Origin: Toxoplasma gondii ME49
Lineage: Eukaryota; Apicomplexa; Conoidasida; Eucoccidiorida; Sarcocystidae
Assembly (NCBI RefSeq): GCF_000006565.2
Contig: NC_031472.1
Span: 3,185,885 to 3,249,884, forward strand
DNA length: 64,000 nt
Direction of reading: 5' to 3'
Positions 47,071-59,250 of the stretch are shown here, piece after piece. The position numbers were made by a program, and so were the translations under genes. The notes beneath the pieces were generated by a model, which was not told the DNA's origin, did no database searches, and saw nothing but the letters and a program-made list of their open reading frames with translations. Position 1 is the stretch's first letter; each line of letters begins with the position of its first letter.

Positions 47071-48820
47071 TAGTTGGTAGGAATCGGCTGGAACACGCAA
47101 CACCTTGGTGGCTTGTTCAATGAAAGAGAAACGAAGAGGCTCGGGGGTTGAGGCGGCAGATGTGGGGTGAGGGACGGCGACGGACCGGAGGTCGCAGGGA
47201 ATGAGGGTTAGTTTCATCGGTCGGCGAAATCTGAGGTAAATAAATTTCTCTGTTTGTGGGGCGTGTTGACGATCGGTGCACGCAGGCTATACAGACCGCT
47301 ATCGGTGAGGGGGGAGTCGGACACGGCGTGGTTTTGGAGTCCACCTGGTTCCCGGTCTCGTGCGTCCATGTGCCAGTTCCGCCGTTGGGCGTCCATCTGA
47401 CGTTGTGCGTCAGTATGGTCACTGTCCTGCCATTTGGAGAGGATGAGGACTCCGATCCTGAGGAGGGGTTGCTGAGGAGTCGCGGCGCTGCATCGAATGT
47501 TTGGTTGGACGTCGTCGTTGCCGTTTGTGAAAATGGTTCTGGATTCATTAGGGTCGGATAGACTAAGAGTGAGCTCGGGATGTGGGGTAGGCTGCCGAAT
47601 GGTGCGGCCCGAGTGAGTTCGGAGCTGATGCTAGCTGTGAATGGGAATGGGATTTCGCGGTTGTCCTGCCTCAGCGCGAGGAAGTATGAGCGCTATGGTA
47701 CTTTTAAATAAACAGCCTCTAGGGCATCCATTCAATGCCATTGGTCGCGCGACGCCATAGTGGATACAGGAATATCACTCACACTATTATGGACCTCAGC
47801 ATCAAGTGGCGGATTTGGGTAGCTGGCCTGCACCGTCACTAGACTGCTGATCGCAGGTGCCAGCAAAGTCGTCGTGCGTTGTTCCTGCTCTCTCCGCCAG
47901 TCTGTGAAGGTACGTTGAGAAATTTGTCAGGGGCGGCTGATACACCTGGTCGCTCCTGCAATAGAATGCTGTTGTCGGCGCGCATGCAGATCTGATGTGG
48001 CGTTAGCTCAGTGCCAGAAACGGCTCAACCTGCTCATCTTTGCCGCCTCACAATGAATGAGTGACACATGCAGCCACGTGTGTGTCGACCGTAGAAGATC
48101 GCGTGTGTTCAGAAGACGCGACGGTGCACCCTCGTCGGCATTCCGTTGTATTTCTGATTCGTGTCTGCCCATTCACTTTCGGCGTTCCCTGATGCGTAGG
48201 GCACGCGTCTCGTCAGTCCGGTGGTACACCGAGAATAAAGGTGACTGATGGCGCGCTGAACCAATACAAAGTATTTTGCGGTACCATTTCGCATCGACGT
48301 GCGACTGAAGTCGGCTCTCCATGCGGCGTCTGTTTGATGATTATCGCTGTGACTACATTGTTTACTGTGGTGCGATTGTTGTCGTCATAAACATAGATCA
48401 GTTCTTGGATGTGGTTTTGCCTGTCTGCTCTGGCGATGGATGGACACAACTGGTCCTCTGACCCTCCCGCTGACGGACCAGACATGCCTACGCCTTCCTG
48501 ACGTTTCTTCACGGTGTGCAGGTCTGAGGCTACATATGCGCCGTGGTGCAAAGTATGACAAAAACGTCCACGATGATGAAGGAGCCGCTGATTCGTGCCG
48601 ATGGATTCCAGCATACTGGGAAGCATGTGTGGTGAGTCTTCGTGCGCCCTTTGATTGACTTCCTTGAGGTCTCGGGGCCGCTGCGTGCACGAGACACGAG
48701 CCATTCAGAACGACTGAAGGCACCGTGCACTGGCGATTTTTCATGAGGCCAGGCTTGTACAGGAGGCGTCGCCTGTCCTGACTGAACATCGTCCCCGCTT
48801 TTTCTGCCTTTATCTGTAGT
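47071..48820 (+). repeat. Satellite C, unit 2
   Basis: The conserved first part (to about 47700) is followed by a tail shared only partly with the others. The stretch 48040-48340, with AGAAGATCGCGT and CAGAAGACGCGAC, is repeated at 49845-50030 and 51585-51850. The end (about 48625-48820) matches the ends of units 1 and 3. Confidence 0.95.
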
Positions 48821-50604
48821 TGGTAGGAATCGGCTGGAACACGCAACACCTTGGTGGCTTGTTCAATGAAAGAGAAATGAAGAGGCTCGGGGGTTGAGGC
48901 GGCAGATGTGGGGCGAGGGACGGCGACGGACCGGAGGTCGCAGGGAATGAGGGTTGGTTTTATCGGTCGGCGAAATCTGAGGTAAATAAATGTCTCTGTT
49001 TGTGGGGCGTGTTGACGATCGGTGCACACAGGCTATACAGACCGCTATCGGTGAGGGGGGAGTCGGACACGGCGTGGCTTTGGAGTCCACCTGGTACCCG
49101 GTCTCGTGCGTCCATGTGCCAGTTCCGCCGTTGGGCGTCCATCTGACGTTGTGCGTCAGTATGGTCACTGTCCGTCCATTTGGAGAGGATGGGGACTCCG
49201 ATCCTGAGGAGGGGTTGCTGGGGAGTCGCGGCGCTGCATCGAATGTTTGGTTGGACGTCGTCGTTGCCGTTTGTGAAAATGGTTCTGGATTCATTAGGGT
49301 CGGATAGACTAAGAGTGAGCTCGGGATGTGGGAGAGCGTGCCGGGTTGTGCGGTTCAATGAGTTTGGATGGTGATGCTAGCTGTAGTTATGGAAATCGTT
49401 TTGCGGTCGACCGACTCCAGAAACGGGTCGTAAGGATGGTGCAGGGGTAGAAACCATCGTCGCCTGAAGTATTCCGCACTTTTCCAGAGAAGTGGCGGTG
49501 CGACAGCAAGGCCATGGTTACCGCTGGTACATGGGTCATTATGCAGTGACGCTGTGCTTGAGGTTGCGTTTGAGGCCTTCGTGGGACTTCAAGCTCATGA
49601 GAAGGATCGTAGTTAATGAGGATCAATGCCTCCAGCGAACCCGCCGCAGACGGGAACAATGTCCCCTCGCAACGGCGATGCGTCGGCATTGCAGTATCAG
49701 CGTGTACGCTTGGACGCTGTGCCGAGAGGCTCTATATTTGAAATCGCACGCTGCAATCGGATGCTACTGTCTGCACCCGTGCACATCAGATGCGGCGTTT
49801 GCTCAGTGCCAGAAACGGCTCAACCTGCTTATCCTTGCCGCCTCACAATGAACGAGTGACACATGCAGCCACGTGTGTGTTGTCCGTAGAAGATCGCGTC
49901 TGTTCAGAAGACGCGACGGTGCGCCCTCGTCGGCATTCCGTTGTATTTCTGATTCGTGTCTGCCCATTCACTTTCGGCGTTCCCTGATGCGTAGGGCACG
50001 CGTCTCGTCAGTCCGGTTTTACACCGAACATGATGAAGACTGAAGGTGCGATGAGGCAATCGTGGGGGTGTCGGCTCGTAGACGTGCAATCTGTGCGTGC
50101 CGACAGCACGCCATATGCCAGGACTGACAATGCGACGTATGATCTGCAAATACGGTGTGGCTGTTGTCGCCATCAAGATGCATTGTATCATTGGTAGGAT
50201 GCCACCGGTCCGCTGTGCCGATGGATGGAATCAACTGGTCCCTGCAGTCGCCTGCCGACGGGCCTAACACGCAAACACCTCTCGCCGCGCGTCTCCTGTG
50301 GGCGCCTGTTGATCCGTGGATGTGGCGCAGCGCGGCGTAGGAGAGACGCCTCGACGACGATGAAGGGGCGATTCACGTGTGTGGCCCTGCTCCGGCATAC
50401 TGGGGAGCATGTGGGGTGAGTCTTCATGCGCCCTTTGATTGACTTCCTTGAGGTCTTGGGGCCGCTGCGTGCACGAGACACGAGCCATTCAGAACGACTG
50501 AAGGCACCGTGCACTGGCGATTTTTCATGAGGCCAGGCTTGTACAGGAGGCGTCGCCTGTCCTGACTGAACATCATCCCCGCTTTTTCTGCCTTTATCTG
50601 TAGT
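48821..50604 (+). repeat. Satellite C, unit 3
   Basis: The conserved first part is as in other units. At about 49330-49800 it has a unique tail not seen in units 1, 2 or 4, then returns to shared sequence at 49800-50030. From about 50150 to 50604 it is nearly identical to 46612-47070 of unit 1. Confidence 0.95.
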
Positions 50605-51955
50605 TGGTAGGAATCGCCTGGAACACGCGACACCTTGGTGGCTTGTTCAATGAAAGAGAAATGGAGAGGCTCGGGGGATGAGGCGGCAGACGTGGGGCGA
50701 GGGACGGCGACGGACCGGAGGTCGCAGGGAATGAGGGTTGGTTTTATCGGTCGGCGAAATCTGAGGTAAATGAATGTCTCTGTTTGTGGGGCGTGTTGAC
50801 GATCGGTGCACACAGGCTATACAGACCGCTATCGGTGAGGGGGGAGTCGGACACGGCGTGGTTTTGGAGTCCACCTGGTACCTGGTCTCGTGCGTCCATG
50901 TGCCAGTTCCGCCGTTGGGCGTCCATCTGACGTTGTGCGTCAGTATGGTCACTGTCCTTCCATTTGGAGAGGATGAGGACTCCGATCCTGAGGAGGGGTT
51001 GCTGAGGAGTCGCGGCGCTGCATCGAATGTTTGGTTGGACGTCGTCGTTGCCGTTTGTGAAAATGGTTCTGGATTCATTAGGGTCGGATAGACTAAGAGT
51101 GAGCTCGGGATGTGGGGTAGGCTGCCGAATGGTGCGGCCCGAGTGAGTTCGGAGCTGGTGCTAGCTGTGAATGGGAATGGGATTTCGCGGTTGTCCTGCT
51201 TCAGCGCGAGAAGGTGCGAACGCTGCGGAGTAGAAACCAACGGACTCTCGGGCACTCATTCATTGTCGTTGAACGCAGGACGTAACCGCAAGTCCACATA
51301 TATCATTCACACTATATTGGGCCCTGGTGTCAAATGGAATCTCGCCGTCGCTATGACTTACCATCACTGAATTGCCGGCAATGCCGTCAAGCGGTGTTCT
51401 CCCTATCGTCGATAGTATTTGACGGTACGCGGAGCATGCCTCCGGGGTGCTTCATATTCCAGATCTCATCCTGCAATAGAATGCTGTTGTCAGCGCCCAT
51501 GCACATCTGATATGGCGTTTGCTCAGTGCCAGAAACGGCTCAGAAACGGCTCAACCTGCTTATCCTTGCCGCCTCACAATGAACGAGTGACACAAGCAGC
51601 CACGTGTGTGTTGTCCGTAGAAGATCGCGTCTGTTCAGAAGACGCGACGGTGCACCCTCGTCGGCATTCCGTTGTATTTCTGATTCGTGTCTGCCCATTC
51701 ACTTTCGGCGTTCCCTGATGCGTAGGGCACGCGTCTCGTCAGTCCGGTGGTACACCGAGAATAAAGGTGACTGATGGCGCGCTGAACCAATACAAAGTAT
51801 TTTGCGGTACCATTTCGCATCGACGTGCGACTGAAGTCGGCGCTCCATGCGGCGTCTGTTTGATGATTATCACTGTGACTACATTGTTTACTGTGGTGCG
51901 ATTGTTGTCGTCATAAACATAGATCAGGTCTTGGCTGTGTTTTTACCGGCGCGCT
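50605..51955 (+). repeat. Satellite C, unit 4 (right edge)
   Basis: The conserved first part is followed by 51240-51440, which matches unit 1 (46308-46508), then 51450-51930, which matches unit 2 (47950-48400). The unit is thus a recombinant of two tail types. An 11 bp motif AGAAACGGCTC is tandemly duplicated here only. The satellite ends at about 51955. Confidence 0.93.
51531..51552 (+). repeat. 11 bp tandem duplication AGAAACGGCTC
   Basis: The motif occurs twice in direct succession, whereas the homologous sites in units 2 (about 48013) and 3 (about 49809) have it once. This is a recent slippage or sequencing/assembly difference and is useful as a marker for this unit. Confidence 0.85.
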
Positions 51956-52439
51956 ATATCGAGCAATTGGACTAGCCTGCTGGCGGACCTCGCATGCCAA
52001 CGATTGCGGTGGCGTATTTTCTGTGCATCGTTGTAGTGATGTGGGTGCATCTAGGTACGGTGTCTGAGGTGTTCGTCCACGAGGAGTCACGGACGACCCA
52101 CATTTGCGAATAGCTCGTGTGTGGCGCGTGTGTCATGTGGTCGATTCACTTGTGGTCGTGCTGCCACTTGATGCATCAGACACCGCTCACTTAGCACGAT
52201 CCGTGGCGTGATTCGGTGTCTACGGTTATGTGCACTGGTCGTCATCGGGGACGTTCTGCCTCGTTGCATAGGCGGTAGGCATCGACTGCAGACGTGGTGG
52301 TGACCTTTATGATGGAGGTGAGATCGAGAGCGTCAGTCCGGTAGCAATGCGACGTGACGGCGACATGGGGGCTCCAGTGAATCAGGGGTAGTTGCAGCGT
52401 TGCTCCGAGTCGATGCGTCAAGGTTTGTATTTATGGCAC
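51956..52439. other. Diverged repeat-like sequence, no gene seen
   Basis: About 480 bp between satellite C and module M. It contains a GGCGGTAGGCATCG stretch (about 52271) related to the AGGCGGTAGGCAACGG landmark of satellite B. It looks like an old satellite monomer. No coding content recognised. Confidence 0.55.
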
Positions 52440-53830
52440 GCGGTCTGAGTGGTTTCATGACAGCACGAGAGCTAAGCAGAGCCGAAGCATGTGTCACGGC
52501 ATAGTTGCTAATGTGTGTTGCATCTCGCATGCAAGACTACGCGCCATTTGGTGTTCCCTGAAGCCATCGGTAGCTGATGGCGCGTGCGCGCGGGTATATG
52601 TGGATCTGGCTGCGAGACACACAGAGACACACACACGAAAAAGAATGTCCTGCAGGAAGGAGTTGCTGCCGTGTTTGCCTCAGAGTTCGGACCCACGAGG
52701 CCCGACGTTCACGGGCAGGGGTTTGGCTTGTGGGGTAACTTGTAGGGTGTGCACGCGCAAAGGCACGAGTCGCTGAAGGAAGCTGTCAATATGAGTCGTC
52801 TTAAGGTTTCGCTCCGTTCCAGTCAACAGTAGAGCCATGTGCATCAACACGTGGCTGCTGATGTAGGTGCTTATACGGTTTGTGTGGTAGGAGGATGTGC
52901 GCATCTCTGCGGAACGGTGCGAGCGCAGTTGAAGGCGAGGTTATCGAAATACTTGATATAGAATCCTCCTCACGACTCAATGCACAGTGGGGATGCGTTT
53001 GCGTGCTGTAGCTTGAAATGTCTTATAGACTGTCGAATACGGCATCGTTCGCCGGCTGTCAGTACGATGCAACCGACGAACGATTCAGCGCAGAACCGCA
53101 TGATGTTTGCTTCGCGATGACGACTCGGACGAACCTGACAAATATCCACATCGGCGTTCTGTGCATTCTGTGTGCTTCCCAAGTTGCCTTTCATTGCTGT
53201 CAGCACAAACCGATATTATCGGTGGTGCTCAAAGGTGCACTAAGGGCCCAGTGACGCGGTTGCCTGTTCTGGGCATCGGTTCATTGTCAGGCGTGACACG
53301 CGGACGTCGCCAGCGGTCATTCACTGTGAGAAGCTGTGGCACTATACACGTAACAGCGTGAGAAAACTACTAATCAGATGCTTACCTGTAATTATTTGGA
53401 GATCAAATGTCACTGCAACTTAGAAACCAAAATCACAAAATGATTTTAGACTGTGGCTAGACAGGTCTTTGGGAAATTCGTACGAAATCGTTAAGAGACT
53501 ATCCACTCGCGGGTGTTCAGTTTGGGAAACTGAAGAAAAACTGAAGAGCGCCAGGCACGTCTCCAGTGGTCGAGACGTTTGGTCGCTTGCAACCGCTGGG
53601 TTCATTTGGTGCTGGTAACACCAAGCAGTGGATCTAGATGCCGAAAATGCACGTCATGCAGTGGCTTCAACTTACACTGCTAAGCGAGGTCACCGCTTAC
53701 ACGCGCTTTCCCGTACAGACTGTAGGCAACTGCTGGAGCATGTGGCAACCTGGTGATCGGAGCGGTGGAGGACGAGAGGAGGGACTGGCAGAGCGTGGGC
53801 GTCCGATGGGTTATGCGGCGGGGACGGGAC
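52440..53830 (+). repeat. Diverged module M, copy 2
   Basis: Homologous in order and orientation to 939-2540, with many substitutions and indels. It includes the cob fragment at 53381-53431 and ends with the TGTAGGCAACTGCTGGAGC.TGTGGCAACCTG part, matching about 2480-2515. No intact gene. Confidence 0.8.
53381..53431 (-). pseudogene. cob: Nuclear mitochondrial fragment: cytochrome b N-terminal piece with stop
   Basis: The minus strand reads F-G-F-stop-V-A-V-T-F-D-L-Q-I-I-T-G. This lines up with the cytochrome b first helix segment F-G-F-L-V-A-M-T-F-V-L-Q-I-I-T-G, with a TAA stop at 53420-53422 in place of leucine. The other module copy (2154-2222) has no stop but more substitutions (F-G-F-Y-V-A-L-S-C-V-L-Q-I-I-T-G). 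The two copies have therefore decayed independently from one insertion. Confidence 0.85.
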
Positions 53831-56284
53831 CAGAGGTCTAGGAATCGAGGAATTAGGGTATTGGCGGCTGTGTCGACAGTGTGTGCTCATTGACGGGGGT
53901 TTGAACTGTAGCGCGAATGACAGATCGAGAGCGAAGAAGAGTTGCGCCCGCGTGGTGGAAACATTTGCGATGTGGCTTGCCTTTCGCAGCCTAGTTCGCT
54001 CGTTAGGTGTCCCTCCCTGTCGCCACACGGCTATAAGGAAACGTGCAAGCTGGCGACAGTGTTGCGTGGCAACTATGCCAAGGCTGACCCCGTTGTTTTT
54101 GTTGCAGGTAATTGTGGCTCTATTAAGCTCGTGACAAACGACGTCTAGTGTGCCTTTTAAGACGACCTGCCGCACTGCACGCATAACCCTATACTGGGAT
54201 GAGTCCGCTGCTGGTCTAAACGTCTTTACGCTTTGGTTGCGTTTCAGGAAGAAGTAGAATGCGTGTGAACGGGTGGCAAGCTTCTGCCGGTGTGTCCCTT
54301 TCTTTGCATGTGCATGAGCTGCACGGGGGAGACCCTGTGCCTGACGGTGTCACGGCGCGTTCGGTGGAGCACCGTTACACACTCGGTTGTTTGCTATCGT
54401 TCGTGCTCTGACGTTTTGAATGCCAATACTGTGTGCAACCGTAATTGCAGGGGTGCTGCCGGCGGATGAAAGCCAGTGTCCCAGGTATTCTTGCCTTTCT
54501 GGCGGCTCCCGAGTTTCCGCAGCAAATGCTGGCACGGAGAAGCACGATTATGGCGGGCGGGTATCACCAGAGGATCACTAGGTTATGATACTGAGCATTG
54601 CAGTCGCGCACGTTTGTCGCGATGGTGAATTCGCCATCTCAATAGGCAAAAGGCCTCTAGTTCTTATTTGACAGCAAACGTGCTGCATGAAGCCACGTCC
54701 ACGTGTTGCGCGGAAGGCTAAATTTGAACGAAACTCGCGGGAGTGCACATGCCTACACAATATGTTGTATTTGGTGATGTTTGCTTCTTGGCTATATCTC
54801 TGCGTTACCTTTTCCCTACCTACTGGTGCTGTTTGACGACCTTGGCTCCGCAACGCAGTCGCCTGATGATGCGTCGCAGAGGTATTTGACGTGGGGGGTT
54901 GTGCTGACGGGTAAATGAAGTCTATGTGTATCTGCCTGATGTTTTCGAGCGTGCCGTTGGCTCTAATAAGATGCTGTTGTCTGAGTCAGCGCACACATAC
55001 GTGCGGTCCTGATCGGATACTACGTGAACACAACATCTAGAAGCGGCTACGCATAGCCTAGTCACTGGTCGACTGTCAGTACTGCCATACGGTCGCTCCA
55101 AATTTTTCCTGTGGGAGGCAGGCGGAGTGTAGCTGTAGGTAGATATGCTTTTCCGTAAACTGAGCATGTGTGAACTCGCGTTGGTGCAAGTTGCAGAGCA
55201 TTTGACATGTGTCAGTCACGTCCCCCATGTCCAAGCACGTTGCGCTTTGCGCGCACCGGAGGCACCAAGCGCTGGCCGCACCAGGCGCTTGTCATTCAGC
55301 ACTGGCGACCCGAGTGGGTGGCTTCACCTGAATCCGGCCGGCAATGCAAGACTTTTTCGCTTCTCACAGGCGGTAGGCAGCGGATGCACGATATGACAGC
55401 GTGGTGGACAATGTGGCGGAGACGAGACACAGATGCTATGGGCGTCCGGTGGCTGTGCGGCAGGACGAAGCCACACGTACGAGTGAATGGAAGGTAGTTG
55501 TACCGGCGGGTATGCTGTTGAGCTAGTGAGCGTCATGCATACCTGAGTGATAGTGGGTTTTTCTTAGCACTATTGATTAAAATTTGTCCACGTTCCACTG
55601 ACACTAGCGGGTGTGGGTTAGCGGTAATGGGTTTGAATACACAATAGGGAAGCGTCTAGCTTCCGTCCGCCGCGCAGTGACGTGTTGTGCATCATACAGA
55701 CAAATTTGGCCGCGGGTGCAAGCCGAGGCGCTATCCTGCTTACGAAAAAGTTATTAATTTGAACTGCTTCCGTCTAACACCACATTAGGCGTTACCCTGT
55801 GGCAAACCGGTGGCGATAACATGTCACATAGAGAAGAAGTCGAACTTAACTAATAGACGGCTACAAGATGCCGGGTTGGAAGAAGGGCTCGTTGAGCTGA
55901 TAGCATGCCCTGGCGAATCCACTAGCCTTGTGGTTTGATGATACGGGCTTGTCTTGTGAAGCATCGTGCCTAATCCACATGCCCATCGACATGCCTTGTT
56001 GTTGTGGATTGTTGTGCTGTATGCTGTTCTTCTCTGCTTGCCCCAGCAACAGGCAGTAGGAGCGAGAGACAATGACAGGGAAACCGGCGACGTATAAGCT
56101 GTACGGGATGACTCACTGGACGAGCGATGTGAGGGAGAGGCTGGGCTCCGCCCTGTCATTGTTTGCGCGAAAATGCAAAGCGAGCGCGCACATTTCATCG
56201 GTGGAGGGGCCTGTACGCAGTCGCAGACAACGATGCTCGGTATTCTTTTCGGTACACCGATGCAATGACTGTGCAGCATGAGGA
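53831..56284. other. Low-copy and old repeat sequence, no identified gene
   Basis: It contains AGGCGGTAGGCAGCGG at about 55369, again related to a satellite B landmark. A stretch at about 55670-55830 is loosely similar to 960-1075, with an AAAAGTTATTAA core. A 165-codon minus frame (55824-56321) and others show no recognisable motif. Confidence 0.5.
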
Positions 56285-56291
56285 TGAAAGA

Positions 56292-56363
56292 ACCGCGCTT
56301 GAAGTTGCCTTTTATCCTCATATGTTAATGATATATGCTAAATGTCTATCATATTTAATTGGA
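56292..56363 (+). pseudogene. cob: Nuclear mitochondrial fragment: cytochrome b, near-intact short piece
   Basis: The + strand encodes T-A-L-E then VAFYPHMLM and AKCLSYLIG. Over 24 codons this is almost the coccidian mitochondrial cytochrome b sequence, with about three differences from the sequence I recall. The low divergence suggests a more recent insertion than the other fragments. Similarity stops after I-G at 56363. Confidence 0.92.
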
Positions 56364-56403
56364 TCTCACAACAGGAGTCATATTCAGTATCCTAGGTACC
56401 ATA

Positions 56404-56442
56404 ATGTCTCTGTTTATTCGATTTGAGTTATACAGTTCTGGT
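56404..56442 (+). pseudogene. cox1: Nuclear mitochondrial fragment: cytochrome oxidase I N-terminal piece
   Basis: About 40 bp after the cob piece and in a different frame, the + strand encodes S-L-F-I-R-F-E-L-Y-S-S-G. This matches the cox1 segment S-L-V-M-R-A-E-L-Y-S-S-G near the start of helix I. A cob internal piece next to a cox1 N-terminal piece on the same strand is not a normal gene order. It fits the shuffled blocks of Toxoplasma-type mitochondrial DNA. Confidence 0.7.
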
Positions 56443-56450
56443 TCGAAGAC

Positions 56451-57150
56451 ATGGGTATGGCGATGAACTAGAACTGGCTCACTGGTACTATACTGGGCGT
56501 TTCTCTCCGGCGTACGGGATGTGGTGTTCTCTCTTTGCTACAAGCAGGGCCACCGTGCAATGGCCTCGCCGTCAGTGTACATTCCATATGAAGCCTAGCG
56601 CGAACGTTTCGTGTGAATCAAATTCGTGCGGAGCGCACGACGTAGCATCATGTTCACATTCAAGTTTGCTGCTAGGCTTTTTCCTGTGACGACTCTTGGC
56701 GTCAGTTATTCTGTCCTGAACGCGTTGCCGGCATAGTACCAGACGCAGACCTATGCCGCGTCACAGCAATGTCGCAGTGCATGCTCGCATTGATACCTGC
56801 AAACAGTCGCCGTACCTAGCTATGCGGCCGACTCTGTTGGTCTGTCGAAAAAGCCCATGGAGCCCCCCATAATGTCTCCATAATGTGCTCAAAGAGGTGC
56901 GGGCGGATTGCTGACGTGACCGCAGGGACTTGCGTCGTCTTGAGCTCACAACCTGTTATGCCGACAGGGCGACTCCCCCCCGAGACCCTCTTTTCGTGAA
57001 CGCCCTCTGTGTCGACGCGGCATCATCTGCTGTTCGCCTCGTAGTCCACGTGGATGCGTCATGAGCCGCGACGCCCTGGCGTCTTCTGGCACAAATATCA
57101 AACGTTGTTGCCTCGCGTTTGTTTCTGTGAGTGGAGCGTGCTGTGCCTCG
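56451..57150. other. Low-copy sequence left of satellite D, no gene seen
   Basis: An 88-codon frame (56423-56689) and smaller ones, without a recognisable motif. From about 56977 the sequence matches 60313-60500 of satellite D. Confidence 0.55.
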
Positions 57151-59129
57151 TAGCTCGAATGCCACACAAATAGCAAGCTGCAGGCCTGTTGAATGAAAGG
57201 GCACTCAGGTGGAGTGCGTCTGACTTGCGACATAGGCGGCGTCTTGAAGTCTGGTGTGGATCACTGGGGTGAAGGGTGAGGGCTTGCTCGAGCTGGTGAG
57301 TCGGCGCTAAGCGTGGACAAGATGCAATCGTGCAGGACGACCCTGTCGCGTCGGTAGTAAGTGCTTTCGGTTGCAGCAGACTCGTGGTCCACGGAAGCTG
57401 TATACGAGAGTGGGTTCGTGTGCGTGAGGAGCATATCAGGTGGCAATCCTAATTGGTGGTGACTGTTGCCTTGGGCGATGACGTGTTGCGTGTTGGTTCC
57501 AGCAGGCAACCGTAAGGACGCAGCGACACGGTGGCACGCGACAGCTGATGCGTACCGTCGTGGATCAGTAGACGCGAGTCGACACCTCGTAACTTGTTCT
57601 GCCATTGTCATCAGTGAACGGGTTCAACACGTCGCAGTAGCCACAGAAATGCGGCTGATCTTGTGCCAGTTGAGTCGAGTCAGCAGAAGATTGCGCGGGC
57701 AATGGAGCAATAACGAGGTACGCAGCGGTCGTCAATATTCCACCATGGCATGTGTATAGTGGAGCGCTTTCTTAACTATGCAGCTTGACGCTGTACGCGA
57801 GGCCAGGCCACTGACGCGCCCCTGTGACCCACGGGGCACTGGGACAAGATCACCAACGGTTCCTCCACGTACCGATGGCGTGCCTTCTAATGCGGACACC
57901 ACCACGCATGTGCTCCATTTAGCCTTCGCATGTTTGTGAAAGCGGCACAAGAGACACATGGTGCTGATTTCCGGCTGCGGGTGACTGGCGTCCGAATCCA
58001 CTACGCAGCAAAATTGTCGATACTCAGCTGTCTTGCCAGTATTCGCGTTTGCGTTGGAAATCGTAGTATTTTGTTTGCGCTCGTGGACGTTCCCGCTAGC
58101 ATCCGATGGCATACAGGAGGTCGAGCAGAATTTGACAACACTGCCGCCTGCGAAAGGCTCTACTCGGTTCGATGCGCATATCTCTCGGCAGTGAGAGAAA
58201 TGATCTTCGGATCGATTGGACCATGTCGACATGAGGGATGCCGATGCGCACTGCGGTGTGTTGTGTGCTGCCGGAACGTCTGCTGGCAGTCGGTCCACCT
58301 TTTGGTATCGTCACTGTTCTACTGGCGGGGCGGCCTCGAAAGCAATGTCCTCTAACAGTAGCTGTATGTGCGTCGCCGAGGCAGCAGCTGTCTTCATGTC
58401 CTGTCTTCATGGCTTTGTCGATCGTGTCAGCATAGTACTACAGTTGTGCACATGGACTCTTGATGGTGATCGGGACTCACGGAGAGAGTGTCAGGCGCGT
58501 TGCGCGCGGTCGCGCCACGTCTGCGATTTAATGCAGTGGCGCTGTGACGGGTGTCTAGATGCATTCGCGTCACACGGCATGATTGTTGCATGGGACCAGC
58601 TTGGTTTTTTTGCGGTTCTCTCAAAGTTGGTAGGCTTGCACACGCGGCTCGAGCACGGTGGAAACGAGAGTTGGTGCACGAGGGGCGGACAGCGTGAGGG
58701 ACCCGCACAGATGCGGGGTGGGTAACCTCGACGACAAAAGACAATCATGCTTTAGGAGTCCCACCGGCTGTCGGGGTGTCGGGGTTCTGTTTGCATCTGA
58801 GCCTGTGTGTCTGTGTGCGTAGGTGTTGCATGAGATTTTAGCATGACGCTACGCTAATGGCACGTTGCAGGTCTGCCTACTAGTGAAGGATAGAATGGAT
58901 TGCGTCTTCCATGCGGCAAAGACGTTCTTCACTTGAATTCCGGTGTGTATCGCCAAGAGGCATTGCTAGTGCATGCGACAGCTGTTGGGGTTGGATGTGG
59001 AAGTGGTAAAGGGCTATCGCCCCCGGCGTCCTATTCGCCTCGGTGAGAAGTGCTTCTGGATGCCATAGGCTCGTGTCCCACGGAGGGTGTGGAATAATGC
59101 ATTTGGTTCGGTACTCCGCGCCACTGCCG
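57151..59129 (+). repeat. Satellite D, unit 1 (ends at gap)
   Basis: The anchor GTGGATCACTGGGGTGAA is at 57256. The part to about 58100 is nearly identical to 59251-60095. From about 58440 to 59129 it matches 62760-63455. The monomers are related to block A: 57590-57760 corresponds to the anchor region, and 58830-58980 carries the inverted repeat and TGCATGC. No protein family in the recurring frames. Confidence 0.95.
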
Positions 59130-59149
59130 NNNNNNNNNNNNNNNNNNNN
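59130..59149. other. Assembly gap (20 N)
   Basis: Exactly 20 N in satellite D. The ~70 bp right of it match 57159-57230 but with several single-base insertions (for example TAAGCATAGCTGCAGGG versus TAGCAAGCTGCAGG). These look like consensus errors at a contig end rather than biology. Confidence 0.97.
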
Positions 59150-59250
59150 TGCCACACAAATAAGCATAGCTGCAGGGCCTGGTTGAATGAAAGGGCACTC
59201 AGGTGGTGTTGCGTCTGACTTGCGACATAGGCGGCGTCTTGAAGTCTGGT

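Noticed and set aside
50647..51255. 202-codon minus-strand frame as a gene
   Set aside because: It is the satellite C frame extended upstream by an available ATG in one copy. Composition is low-complexity (P, S, T) and the same DNA is open on the other strand.
59150..59220. A distinct repeat variant right of the gap
   Set aside because: Differences from 57159-57230 are single-base insertions clustered at a contig end, so consensus error is more likely than a real variant.
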